Assembly (NCBI GenBank): GCA_039192515.1
Contig: JBCCXA010000003.1
Span: forward strand, 62,001 to 126,000
Reading direction: 5' to 3'
DNA: 64,000 bases
Source of the DNA: Verrucomicrobiota bacterium
GTDB taxonomy: Bacteria > Verrucomicrobiota > Verrucomicrobiia > Methylacidiphilales > JBCCWR01
Part shown: in pieces, positions 44,971 to 54,000 of the stretch
Position numbering within the stretch: position 1 is the stretch's first letter
Layout of the letters: every line of letters begins with the position of its first letter
Notes under the pieces: generated by a model
Seen by the model: the letters and a program-made list of their open reading frames with translations, nothing else
What the model was told of the DNA's origin: nothing
Database searches by the model: none
Made by a program: the position numbers and the translations under genes

Positions 44971-45984
44971 ATGATAGTTGTTTTTCGACCCAATACTTCA
45001 CAAACAGATATAGATAAAGTGACTGAAGAAGTCACAAAGCTAGGATATACTCCTCATCTTATTCAAGGAGATATCCAAACGGTAATAGCTGCCATTGGAG
45101 ATGAACAAACACATGCTACTTTAGAGGCACTCAATACATGGACCTGTGTCGAATCCGTTTTACGGGTTCAAAAACGTTACAAACTTGTCAGCCGTGAAGG
45201 ACGAAGCGGGACCGTTATATCTGTAGGTAACCTTAAAATAGGAGAGGGCCAAGAACTGGCAGTAATGGCAGGGCCTTGCTCGGTTGAAAGTGAAAAACAA
45301 ATCATAGAAACAGCATCTAGAGTCAAGGAAGCTGGAGCAAAAATACTCAGAGGTGGCGCCTTTAAGCCTAGGACTTCTCCCTATGAATTCCAGGGCCTAG
45401 GTGCTGAGGGTCTAAAATTACTTGCTAAGGCACAAAAGGAAACCGGCCTTTACATCATTACCGAACTCCTTGCAGAAGAGGATGTTGAGCTTGTGGCTCA
45501 GTACGCTGATATTTTACAAATAGGCACCAGAAACGCTCAAAACTTTAGATTACTTACCGCAGCTGCGAAAACTGGCAAGGCCATCCTTCTTAAAAGGGGT
45601 ATGAGCATGAAAATAGAAGAATGGCTCCTTGCTGCAGAGTACATTCTATCAAACGGTAATCCGAATGTTCTGCTATGTGAAAGGGGCATTCGGACTTTCG
45701 AAACCTACACGAGAAACACTTTAGATCTATCTGCTGTCGCTATAGCAAAACAAGAATCCCATCTACCTGTGATTGTAGATCCGAGCCAAGGATGCGGTAA
45801 AGCCTCTCTAGTGACTGAAATGTGTAAAGCCGCAGTTGCACTAAACACCGATGGTCTGCTCATCGAAGTTCATCCGAATCCAGCCGAAGCCCTCAGTGAC
45901 GGACAACAACAAGTAGATTACGCAACTTTTGAGAGTTTAGTAAAACAGCTCCAGCCCTTTCTAGAATTGATGAATCGCAAGTAA
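44971..45984 (+). CDS. aroF: 3-deoxy-7-phosphoheptulonate (DAHP) synthase, ferredoxin-like-domain type
   Basis: A 337-residue type I-beta DAHP synthase. A regulatory ferredoxin-like domain occupies residues 1-70 (MIVVFRPNTSQTDIDKVTEE). The barrel follows, with VMAGPCSVESEKQI, ILRGGAFKPRTSPYEFQGLG, LQIGTRNAQNFRLL, LLKRGMSMKIEEWLLAAEYI and VIVDPSQGCGKASLV. It joins PEP and erythrose 4-phosphate as the first step of aromatic amino acid synthesis. It is a single gene with no other shikimate genes nearby. Confidence 0.95.
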   Translation: MIVVFRPNTSQTDIDKVTEEVTKLGYTPHLIQGDIQTVIAAIGDEQTHATLEALNTWTCVESVLRVQKRYKLVSREGRSGTVISVGNLKIGEGQELAVMAGPCSVESEKQIIETASRVKEAGAKILRGGAFKPRTSPYEFQGLGAEGLKLLAKAQKETGLYIITELLAEEDVELVAQYADILQIGTRNAQNFRLLTAAAKTGKAILLKRGMSMKIEEWLLAAEYILSNGNPNVLLCERGIRTFETYTRNTLDLSAVAIAKQESHLPVIVDPSQGCGKASLVTEMCKAAVALNTDGLLIEVHPNPAEALSDGQQQVDYATFESLVKQLQPFLELMNRK

Positions 45985-46077
45985 AACTCCCTTAGGCTCT
46001 TCACTTTCCGGGACAACAAAAAGATAAGTTCCTCTTTGACTGTCACATTATAATCGATAATAATTTTTATTTGTTTT

Positions 46078-47541
46078 ATGGCTAAAAAAGGCAAGCAAAC
46101 CATACTGATTATTGACGATGAGGAGGATGTCCATTATTCCTTCGAACGTTTATTCTCCAAGGAACCGATCAAAATACTTACCTCCAACAATGGAGATGAA
46201 GGCATCAAGATTGCAAAAAAAGAAGCTCCCGATGTCGTTGTCATGGATATTCGGATGGGACGCCAAAATGGACTTGATGTATTACGAGATCTAAAACGTT
46301 CAAACCCTAAGCAGTTAGTTATTATGATGACTGCTTATGGCACTTCCCAAACAGCAATTGAAGCGATGAAACTAGGAGCCTTTGATTATATTCTTAAACC
46401 CTTTGATATTCCTCAGCTCCAAGAACTTCTTCAGCGCGCTTTAGATGCCGCTAATGCAGCCGATAACATGGTATCACTTCCAGTCAAGCTAGACCAAGAT
46501 GACTTTCGCACTGGTATTGTAGGATCCGCTCCATCTATGCAACAGGTATACAAACTTGTTGGACAAGTTGCACCGTCGGGCGCTACCGCGCTTATCACTG
46601 GCGAAAGTGGCACTGGCAAGGAACTGGTTGCTAGAGCTATATACGCCAATAGCAAACGTTCTAACAAAACGTTTATTGCGATTAACTGTGCCGCGATTCC
46701 TGAGAATCTCTTAGAATCTGAACTCTTTGGACATGAAAAGGGATCCTTTACAGGTGCAGTTAGCCAAAGAATTGGTAAATTCGAACAGTGCGATGGCGGC
46801 AGCTTATTTCTCGATGAAATAGGGGAGATGCCTATGCCTATTCAATCAAAGCTCTTGCGTGTTCTTCAAGATGGAGAGTTTACACGCGTTGGCGGAAACC
46901 AAACTTTCAAAACGGATGTTCGTATCATCGCTGCTACGAATAGAAATCTCTGGCAGGCAGTGCAAAAGAAAGAATTTAGAGAGGATCTTTATTACCGTCT
47001 TAATGTCGTCACTATCAAGCTGCCTCCGCTTAAAAACCGGGTAGAGGACCTACCGAGTCTGGTTTCATATTTTATCAACAAATGGCGTCACCGCAATAAC
47101 AGCGGAGCTAGCCATATCTCTCAAGAAGCACTAGAGATCATTAGTAATTACAATTGGCCAGGTAATGTGAGAGAGCTCGAGAACTGTATCCAAAGGGCTA
47201 TGGTTCTCGCCACAGGAGACACGATTCTTCCGCAAGACTTGCCATTTGAAATTGCTCAATCAGCTGCTCAAAGCCAAGCCGATACACCTGTATCCGATAG
47301 TCCTCAAATTCCCTCTCCGCTTAATAACACAGATCGGGCCTATGATCTTCTTTTTCAAACAGCACGCCAAGACCCTGATTTTCAGCTGCTGCCCTCTGCA
47401 GAGAGAGAATTTATTATACGCGCACTTGAGCTTACTAGCGGAAACCAGGTTAAAGCATCCGAGCTACTCGGCATTACACGCGCAACGCTTCGCAAAAGAA
47501 TTGAGAAATTCGCTATACAGAAGAGTATGAAAATATCCTAA
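46078..47541 (+). CDS. Sigma-54-dependent response regulator, NtrC family
   Basis: A 487-residue protein of receiver - AAA+ - Fis-HTH layout. Receiver: IDDEEDVHYSFERLFS, acceptor Asp in VVMDIRMG near residue 58, Lys in YILKPFD. The AAA+ domain has Walker A GESGTGKELVARAIY near 180, a GSFTGA loop (KGSFTGAVSQ; usual GAFTGA) and SLFLDEIGEM. The C-terminal HTH is ELTSGNQVKASELLGITRAT. It activates sigma-54 promoters. No histidine kinase is adjacent; the tandem AhbAB-like gene follows after 14 bases. Confidence 0.95.
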   Translation: MAKKGKQTILIIDDEEDVHYSFERLFSKEPIKILTSNNGDEGIKIAKKEAPDVVVMDIRMGRQNGLDVLRDLKRSNPKQLVIMMTAYGTSQTAIEAMKLGAFDYILKPFDIPQLQELLQRALDAANAADNMVSLPVKLDQDDFRTGIVGSAPSMQQVYKLVGQVAPSGATALITGESGTGKELVARAIYANSKRSNKTFIAINCAAIPENLLESELFGHEKGSFTGAVSQRIGKFEQCDGGSLFLDEIGEMPMPIQSKLLRVLQDGEFTRVGGNQTFKTDVRIIAATNRNLWQAVQKKEFREDLYYRLNVVTIKLPPLKNRVEDLPSLVSYFINKWRHRNNSGASHISQEALEIISNYNWPGNVRELENCIQRAMVLATGDTILPQDLPFEIAQSAAQSQADTPVSDSPQIPSPLNNTDRAYDLLFQTARQDPDFQLLPSAEREFIIRALELTSGNQVKASELLGITRATLRKRIEKFAIQKSMKIS

Positions 47542-47555
47542 CCACGGTAACAGTA

Positions 47556-48671
47556 ATGAGTGAACCGGCAAGCACCTCCATACCAATCGAATTCAATGAT
47601 GAGATCAATTCGCGTATCTTGTCTATATCAGAAGATAAGATTCAAGGTTTTGTCAGAAAGCCAATGGAAGAAATTGCAAGGCTATCCGGAGTGAAGCTAG
47701 AAACGGTCATTGAACGCATTCAAGCTATGCTGCAAGCTGGGACAATCAGACGTGTTCGCCAAACACTTATGTCTGTTAATTTAGCGCCTGGGGCTTTAGT
47801 CGCCTGGAAGTGCCCAGAAAAAAAACTGGTAAGTGCTTTTAATTACATGTGGCAACAGGATCCATTTTCAGGGCACGTAGTTTTTCGTTCAACTGATACC
47901 GTATCAGCCGGCTCGGACTACAAATTATGGACGACTCTAAAAGTCCCTCAAGGCTATTCAATGGATAAGCATTGCGAGATTCTCATGAGTAAAACAGGCG
48001 CTACAGCTTATCGACTTATGCCTGCAAAAGGCGTTTTTGCATTGGGAGTTGGACACGTTCGACGTAAAGAAATTCTTCCTGGCGCTAAGATCGAGGGAAA
48101 AGCCAAAATGATGAAGACCTCGGTCACGAAATTAAATGAAGAAGAATGGAAAATTCTTTTAGGTCTTAAAAGAGAATTCAAGCCTGAAGAAATCACTCCA
48201 AATTTATGGCTGGTACGAGCCAAGGAAATTGGCATTGATTTCGAACGTTTCTGTGAAGTAGCCAAGAATCTAAACGATCGAGGAGTTATTGGTCGTTTTT
48301 CAACTTTCTTAGAACACGTTAAACCCTCTAAAGGGGGACAGCGCGTCACTCGATTTAATGGGTTATTTCATTGGGCAGTGCCCCAAGATAGAGTTCATGA
48401 AGCTGGCACTGAAATTGGTAGGCATCATATCCTAACGCATTGCTACTGGCGAGAAGGAGGCCCCGAATTTAAAAATGTCAACATCATGGCCGTTGCCCAT
48501 GGAACAGAGAAAGCGCTTACGCTTGAGCATAAAGCAGCTATTGACAAGCACTTAGAGAACATTGGCATGCCTGTGAGCTACACCAACGTATTTTGGGGAG
48601 GAAAAAGCGAAATCAAACCCTCAGAAATCCATCCTCAAGCCTATGCTCAATGGTTAAAATCTGTTAAGTAA
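47556..48671 (+). CDS. Tandem AhbA/AhbB-like (siroheme decarboxylase-type, Lrp/AsnC fold) protein
   Basis: A 371-residue protein of two related halves. In the first, MEEIARLSGVKLETVIERIQ and AGTIRRVRQTLM are a winged-helix segment followed by an Lrp-like beta sheet. In the second, RFCEVAKNLNDRGVIGRFS is followed by ILTHCYWREGGPEFKN and NIMAVAHGTEKA, close to the family pattern H-C-Y-x-R ... M-x-H-G. AhbA/AhbB decarboxylate siroheme in the alternative haem route, normally as two proteins. Here they appear fused, and no other ahb gene is present, so enzyme activity is uncertain and a regulatory role is possible. Confidence 0.7.
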   Translation: MSEPASTSIPIEFNDEINSRILSISEDKIQGFVRKPMEEIARLSGVKLETVIERIQAMLQAGTIRRVRQTLMSVNLAPGALVAWKCPEKKLVSAFNYMWQQDPFSGHVVFRSTDTVSAGSDYKLWTTLKVPQGYSMDKHCEILMSKTGATAYRLMPAKGVFALGVGHVRRKEILPGAKIEGKAKMMKTSVTKLNEEEWKILLGLKREFKPEEITPNLWLVRAKEIGIDFERFCEVAKNLNDRGVIGRFSTFLEHVKPSKGGQRVTRFNGLFHWAVPQDRVHEAGTEIGRHHILTHCYWREGGPEFKNVNIMAVAHGTEKALTLEHKAAIDKHLENIGMPVSYTNVFWGGKSEIKPSEIHPQAYAQWLKSVK

Positions 48672-48737
48672 GCCTTATTTTATCAAGTTAAATATTTTAA
48701 CAATCAACCCCTTTACTGCCGATATTTAGTGGTATAA

Positions 48738-50213
48738 ATGTCACTGAATAAACATAGATTTGCCGTAGTGATAGGGCACAATTCTCAGCAACCTGGTGCT
48801 CGAGCTAAAGCTCCTTTAGATAAAACGGAGTACGAATTCAACAGCCAAGTTGCCGCTAAAATAGAAGAGCTTTCTCCAGACTTTGGTTTAACTGTGAAAG
48901 TCTTTCGACACTACTATACAGGACCTTACAAGCACTTGGGACTTAACACGGGCAACTATACACAAGAAATAGAGAAGACATACGAAACTGTTAAAGAATG
49001 GAAGCCAGACCTTATTGCTGAACTTCACTTCAATAAAGCAAATTCTAAAATTCGCGGAAGCAGAGTATTTACTGGCCCCGCAAAAGATTCACAAAACTTA
49101 GCACTACTGGTGAAGGAAGAATTAATGTCTGCATTTGAACGAGATGGCCAAGATAGTGGTAGTGTTATCATTAGGTCTTCTAAACACAAGGAAAGCCAAT
49201 CTCTATGCGCAACTGACTCGCCCAGTGTGGTCATAGAACCTTTTTGTGGTTCTAATGAAAAGGACAGCACATACGCTGCAAATCTAGGTATTCATGGATT
49301 GGCCGAGGTATACCTGACCGCAGCGCAATGCTTTTGCCAACAGAACACTTCACTAAAAATAGGTCCGAAAGAAAAAGTTTTATTAAATACTGCGACTTCG
49401 ACCATTATTGATGGAGCGCCCCAGGGCCTCTATAAAAATAAGAGCCCCATAGCTAGAGTTTCTACGCAGGAAAGCCACTCAAACTCATTAAATGACAGCC
49501 TCCTATGCTCTCAAGCGGCTGGAAGAATAAACAAAGCAAAGGACTCAAATAGAACATCGTTAATAGAACTTAATACTCCGCCTATAGACCGGCTCACCCC
49601 AACTATGCTCTTGAAAGTTTTTGCGCCCAAATATTTAGAGCAAGTAAAAATTATCAATGAAGCCATGTCACAAACCTATGATAAAACAATTGAGTTAAGC
49701 AAAGAAGATGTCTGGTTATCCCTATTTACAGAGTTGGCGCTTCATTCGAATGGGAAAATTAATACACAGTTTAAGCACCCCTCAGGTCTAACAGGGCCTA
49801 TTGCGCTGCCAAGTAATCTACGCTTTTGGATTGGATCAGATTCTTTGGCTTTCAAAACCATTACTACTCCTGAGACCGATATTGAACAGTTTTTGATCTA
49901 CCTAGGCCATCTTAAGAACAAATCTCTTACGACGCTAAATGGCTTTCAGATATATAGGGGACTCTTTACTTGCCCTTTAATTAAAAAAAATAATCTACAC
50001 CAGGCAATTGCACTAAACCTTGTGCTAAAAGGATATTTTTGCAGTAAATCCTACAAACCGATTCAAACCCCACCCTTCAAGCACATCTTGCAAGGAATTG
50101 CCGAAGGGAAAAGTATTGCAGATTTCATGTCGAAGACTGATTTAATAGCCGAGAAAATCCAAAGATTAGATAAGCAGCATCAAATGATCAGAGAGGCTAT
50201 ATCTCTAGTATAA
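48738..50213 (+). CDS. N-acetylmuramoyl-L-alanine amidase-like protein without signal peptide
   Basis: A 491-residue protein. The N-terminal 190 residues resemble zinc amidases of the Amidase_3 type: FAVVIGHNSQQPGARA (metal His), KTEYEFNSQVAAKI (metal Glu), LIAELHFNKANSK (metal His) and SVVIEPFCGSNEKD (catalytic Glu position). No signal peptide or membrane segment is seen, unusual for a peptidoglycan hydrolase. The last 300 residues are of unknown type, partly helical (GPIALPSNLRFWIGSDSL). It could be a phage-derived endolysin-like or effector-like protein, but no such neighbours exist. Confidence 0.65.
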   Translation: MSLNKHRFAVVIGHNSQQPGARAKAPLDKTEYEFNSQVAAKIEELSPDFGLTVKVFRHYYTGPYKHLGLNTGNYTQEIEKTYETVKEWKPDLIAELHFNKANSKIRGSRVFTGPAKDSQNLALLVKEELMSAFERDGQDSGSVIIRSSKHKESQSLCATDSPSVVIEPFCGSNEKDSTYAANLGIHGLAEVYLTAAQCFCQQNTSLKIGPKEKVLLNTATSTIIDGAPQGLYKNKSPIARVSTQESHSNSLNDSLLCSQAAGRINKAKDSNRTSLIELNTPPIDRLTPTMLLKVFAPKYLEQVKIINEAMSQTYDKTIELSKEDVWLSLFTELALHSNGKINTQFKHPSGLTGPIALPSNLRFWIGSDSLAFKTITTPETDIEQFLIYLGHLKNKSLTTLNGFQIYRGLFTCPLIKKNNLHQAIALNLVLKGYFCSKSYKPIQTPPFKHILQGIAEGKSIADFMSKTDLIAEKIQRLDKQHQMIREAISLV

Positions 50214-50214
50214 T

Positions 50215-50233
50215 TAGTGGCTCCTTGCCACTA
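50215..50233. terminator. Hairpin between convergent genes
   Basis: TAGTGGC (50215-50221) pairs with GCCACTA (50227-50233) around a 5-base loop, starting 2 bases after one stop codon and 15 bases before the other. There is no T-run; a modest bidirectional terminator is possible. Confidence 0.45.
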
Positions 50234-50247
50234 TCGTCGGCAATGGA

Positions 50248-50964
50248 TCACTCTTCGTGAGTCGCTTGATATAAGCGGCTAACATGCCGGTGTAATTCAA
50301 CGGCTATTTTCTTGCGGTCGCTTCTATCAAAGTCATCCACTTTATAAAAGATGACTCTAGCCTCTACTCGTTTCTTCTTCATGAGATTTAGTAGATGAGG
50401 AAATAGCCGACGATTCATGCTATAACACACCTCATCGTGGGCATTACCATCTTCTAGATGGTATGATATAGCCGCTGCTGTGATCTCGTGAGGCATTTGC
50501 ACTAAGGGTTCAAACAAAGCACTCTTAAAGGGTAAAACACCACGGCCTAAGCTACTCTGACCTTCGGGGAATAACGTTAGGAGATGCCCCTCTTCCATCA
50601 TTTTTAGCATTTCATCCCTCATTCCCCTTACATCTGTTCGACTATTACTATCAATAAATAACACTCCGCCTAGCCGAGCAAATAGGCCTATAAAAGGCAA
50701 TTTTTTAATTTTTCTGTCCGTTAAAATAACACACTTTGTAACAGAGCTAAGCACAAGCTCATCTAAGTAGCTTAAGTGATTACAGACAACTAATCCGCTC
50801 TCAGGAATCTCTCCCTTTGCCACAACACTAAACTTTAAATGTTCTAAGACTCTACAAGAAACCCCACCCAGCCATGCCGCTCGATTGATATCAAGCCTAC
50901 TTGTGCAGCAGAATTTAATCAACTGATCTAGACCTGTTATACAAATTGCCAGCAAGCGAATCAT
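50248..50964 (-). CDS. plsC: 1-acyl-glycerol-3-phosphate acyltransferase-like (PlsC family)
   Basis: A 238-residue acyltransferase from the ATG at 50964; an in-frame GTG at 50982 is an alternative start. The H-x(4)-D catalytic motif is in VVCNHLSYLDELVLSS, the acceptor-binding motif in LFPEGQSSLGRG. A hydrophobic N-terminus (MIRLLAICITGLDQLI) fits membrane association. Members acylate lysophosphatidate or ornithine and other lipids; the exact substrate is not decided by sequence. It stands alone, convergent with the amidase-like gene. Confidence 0.87.
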   Translation of the reverse strand: MIRLLAICITGLDQLIKFCCTSRLDINRAAWLGGVSCRVLEHLKFSVVAKGEIPESGLVVCNHLSYLDELVLSSVTKCVILTDRKIKKLPFIGLFARLGGVLFIDSNSRTDVRGMRDEMLKMMEEGHLLTLFPEGQSSLGRGVLPFKSALFEPLVQMPHEITAAAISYHLEDGNAHDEVCYSMNRRLFPHLLNLMKKKRVEARVIFYKVDDFDRSDRKKIAVELHRHVSRLYQATHEE

Positions 50965-50988
50965 ACCATCTATTATCAACACTACTTT

Positions 50989-51016
50989 TTGAAAATATTT
51001 TGTTGCATATTTTCAA
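50989..51016. promoter_or_regulatory. 10-bp inverted repeat in the plsC / receiver-HDOD divergent region
   Basis: TTGAAAATAT (50989-50998) and ATATTTTCAA (51007-51016) are exact complements with 8 bases between. They lie directly upstream of the plsC-like start and about 110 bases before the receiver-HDOD start. A regulator site is possible. Confidence 0.35.
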
Positions 51017-51123
51017 TATGAAATGGGCTTAACGTGGTGTCCTATTATCTATTTCGTAGCTAAGACGCTCACTCTTTAGGACGAAGTACAAAAAGAAATC
51101 TCTAATTGAAATATTTCAAGCTT

Positions 51124-52338
51124 ATGAAGGACAGCCCATGCATACTCTTTGTGGATGATGATAAAGATTCCTTGTATGCACTCCAAAGAGAGCTCAGGCC
51201 TCTGGAAGATAAATGGGAGATCCTTTATATCAGCCGACCCTCTGAAGCCATCTCAACTTTAGAAAGTCGAAAGATTGACATCATTATCTCGGACATGCGT
51301 ATGCCTTTCATGAATGGTTCTGAACTGCTGAACTATGTCATGTTTCGTTTCCCAGAAACGATTCGATTCATCCTATCTAGTTTTGCTGACCAGGACTTAG
51401 TTATTAAATGCATAGGATCAACTCACCAATATTTGGCAAAACCATGCAAGTTAGAAGTAATCGAAAATACCATCACGCAAGCTATCAAGACGCGTCAGTC
51501 TATGAAACGAGAGGCACTCAGTCGTTTTGTGGCCAAAATCGGGCACTTCCCGAGAATCCCTCCCATGTATGTCAAAATGATAGAAAAAGTACAGGATCCA
51601 AATGTTAAGACGGTGGATTTTATCAAAATCATAGAACTCGATCCAATTGTCAGTGCGAAAATAATTTGCACTGCGAACTCCAGCTACTTCAAATTACCTG
51701 ATAATATCGCTACTTTAGAGGCCGCCATTCAACATTTAGGCATCGATATGATTAAACATCTTGTCTTAGCACTAAAAGCTTTCGACGCCTTGAAAGTTCC
51801 GGATTTTTATTCATTCAAAGACGACAAACTATGGAATCACAGTCTAGAGGTCGCAAATATCTCACAAAAACTATTTCAATTAGAAGGCTTTAGTGCAGTA
51901 GAACAACAAACTGCATTTATATCAGGCTTACTACATGACATTGGAAAGCAAGTTTTAGCGAGTAATTTTCCAGATGAATATGGCGAGGCCGTAGAACTTT
52001 CATTAGACACTGAACTAGACTCATTAATCGCTGAGCAAGGCTGTTTTGAAGTCAACCATGCAGACGTGGGTGGATATCTGCTAGCACTTTGGGGACTACC
52101 AGACCCTATTGTCGAGGCAATCTTTCTGCATCACTCACCACGCTCATCCTCAAATCAGAATTTTTCCCCGCTGTATGCTGTCCATGTCGCAAACTATCTG
52201 GCTCATAGGCGAAATAGAAGCGCTCACATTGAAAACTTTATATTGGACGTCGACCTGCTAAATAATATCGGTGTAGGCAATCGAATTGAGAAATGGGCTA
52301 CAGAATTGGACATTTGTGAATCAGTCGCACTTAGCTAA
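51124..52338 (+). CDS. Response regulator with HDOD output domain
   Basis: A 404-residue protein. Receiver (about 5-120): ILFVDDDKDSLYALQREL, acceptor in IIISDMRMPFMNGSELL, Lys in YLAKPCK. The HDOD domain (about 140-370) has FPRIPPMYVKMIEKVQDPN, FISGLLHDIGKQVLASNF and AIFLHHSPRSS. HDOD proteins act in signalling, often with cyclic-di-GMP or stress pathways, with no fixed enzyme activity. A TTG 18 bases upstream is in frame, but the ATG is preferred. Confidence 0.92.
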   Translation: MKDSPCILFVDDDKDSLYALQRELRPLEDKWEILYISRPSEAISTLESRKIDIIISDMRMPFMNGSELLNYVMFRFPETIRFILSSFADQDLVIKCIGSTHQYLAKPCKLEVIENTITQAIKTRQSMKREALSRFVAKIGHFPRIPPMYVKMIEKVQDPNVKTVDFIKIIELDPIVSAKIICTANSSYFKLPDNIATLEAAIQHLGIDMIKHLVLALKAFDALKVPDFYSFKDDKLWNHSLEVANISQKLFQLEGFSAVEQQTAFISGLLHDIGKQVLASNFPDEYGEAVELSLDTELDSLIAEQGCFEVNHADVGGYLLALWGLPDPIVEAIFLHHSPRSSSNQNFSPLYAVHVANYLAHRRNRSAHIENFILDVDLLNNIGVGNRIEKWATELDICESVALS

Positions 52339-52416
52339 GCTAGGTTTATCTTGAGCCTTACTCATCTTCCATTTGCACCATTGCTTTCAAAAAAACTTGC
52401 CATAAGATCTTTTGTT

Positions 52417-53244
52417 ATGCTCAAAACGCGAATCTATATAGGCCTATTCATATTTGTACTCTGTGTGGGTTCTGGACTTTGGTATGGAAACAATATTCCC
52501 AAGCAATACAAGGCTTCGGCTAAGATCGAAATTGCACAATTCCTTACTCTTCCTCCTGAGAAAAAGACTGAAACATTTCAAAAGCTAGTAGAACAAATAA
52601 AATCAAAAGATGTCGTCTACCCGGTTATCCATGAACTCAGCCTTGTTGCGATTTTCGCAGAGCATACTAATTTACCTTCCAAGGATTTTACCCTGGAACG
52701 TATCTATAACTTTCTGCATCAGGATTTTATACAGATTTCACAAGATGAAGACCCTTCAAAGATTACTATTACCGCCTTTTTTTGGGAACCAAATCTCTCA
52801 TCACAGCTAGCCAATGGCATAGTCAACAGCTATCTACAAAATCTCACAATGCAAGCGACTTCAGAATTAAGCAAAGCCGAAGGCCTTTCTATCTTGAAAC
52901 AGAAGTTGACCTCTCAAGAAACTAGAATCGAAGAAATAGAATTATCCCTTAATCAAGCCTCTGACACCATATCAAAGAATGAAAGAATCCAACTGAAAGA
53001 TAAGTTAGAACTAGAAAAAAATCTTTATCAACAATTAAAATCCGATCTTACTCAAACATTGGCTTTCATTCCGATTAATGGTCAAGTGCCTCCGACACAG
53101 TCTGAGGCGAAAGTTTTGAATCAAGCGCAAACCCCTCTAACCCATTACAAGCCAAAACTCATCATCGTGCTATGCTTTTCAGGTCTCCTAGGACTTTTTG
53201 TAAGTATTATAGTAGGTGCTTTATTCCCTCTAGATTGGAATTAG
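52417..53244 (+). CDS. Wzz-like chain-length determinant protein
   Basis: A 275-residue protein with the Wzz/PCP layout: an N-terminal membrane helix (IYIGLFIFVLCVGSGLWYG), a periplasmic part beginning PKQYKASAKIEI, a long coiled coil (about 150-220, EGLSILKQKLTSQETRIEEI region) and a C-terminal helix (KLIIVLCFSGLLGLFVSIIV). Wzz proteins set polysaccharide chain length. No capsule or O-antigen cluster is adjacent. An in-frame TTG at 52351 is possible but the ATG at 52417 is better placed before the helix. Confidence 0.72.
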   Translation: MLKTRIYIGLFIFVLCVGSGLWYGNNIPKQYKASAKIEIAQFLTLPPEKKTETFQKLVEQIKSKDVVYPVIHELSLVAIFAEHTNLPSKDFTLERIYNFLHQDFIQISQDEDPSKITITAFFWEPNLSSQLANGIVNSYLQNLTMQATSELSKAEGLSILKQKLTSQETRIEEIELSLNQASDTISKNERIQLKDKLELEKNLYQQLKSDLTQTLAFIPINGQVPPTQSEAKVLNQAQTPLTHYKPKLIIVLCFSGLLGLFVSIIVGALFPLDWN

Positions 53245-53480
53245 AACCATCTCTATAGTCTCTAGAACTTTTGAGATTGCCTCAACTCTCTGCGTCTTAA
53301 AATCCGAGCATGAATTCTACGACTTTTGGGTAATTTACGGTAGAGATATATTCCGATTTTTAGCTAACACTTATCATGCTTCTTTCTTCAAATCTTAGGA
53401 CTAAGGAAGTAACTTCCATGACCAATGGAAAAGATTTTCCATGTTTTAAGTTAAAAGTTTTATCAACGATTCTATATGCT

Positions 53481-53882
53481 ATGATCAGGACTGCACTTAT
53501 AGTAGAGGACGATGAGTTGATGGGCAGAATGCTTAGCCTAATGCTCAAAAAAATGGGTTTTACTACCGTCAAGGCACTAACTGCAAAGGAAGCTTTGAGC
53601 GCTTCTGGAAAACACTATAAAGACCCATTTTGCATTGCTATCATTGACCTTAATCTACCGGATACAAACGGTGCAGATCTACTGATGTCACTACATTTAG
53701 CTAACCCAAATTTACCTGCACTGCTATGCACTGGTATGGTTGATGATACCATTGCTACAATGAGTTACTCAAATTTCGGTTTTGATGGGGTATTATGTAA
53801 GCCTTTCAATGAACGGGAATTAAGACAATCCATTACGAAAGTCCTTGAGTGCCATCATAGCGAGAAGGTTCTATTAGCCTAA
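53481..53882 (+). CDS. Single-domain response regulator (CheY-like)
   Basis: A 133-residue receiver domain. ALIVEDDELMGRMLSLMLKK contains the acidic pair, CIAIIDLNLPDTNGADLL the acceptor Asp, ALLCTGMVDD the Thr and GVLCKPFNERELRQS the Lys. There is no output domain. The ATG at 53481 starts exactly at the domain; the frame is open 105 bases further upstream, but those residues look random. Confidence 0.9.
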   Translation: MIRTALIVEDDELMGRMLSLMLKKMGFTTVKALTAKEALSASGKHYKDPFCIAIIDLNLPDTNGADLLMSLHLANPNLPALLCTGMVDDTIATMSYSNFGFDGVLCKPFNERELRQSITKVLECHHSEKVLLA

Positions 53883-54000
53883 AGCAGTTCGTGATCAACT
53901 AAGCTGAGATCCACCCGTTTATTACCGTAAAAACTTGGCTTTTTCCTTGAAAGGATACTCACTTACCCCGATTGTGTAGTATTCCAGTGTGAGTAAGATT

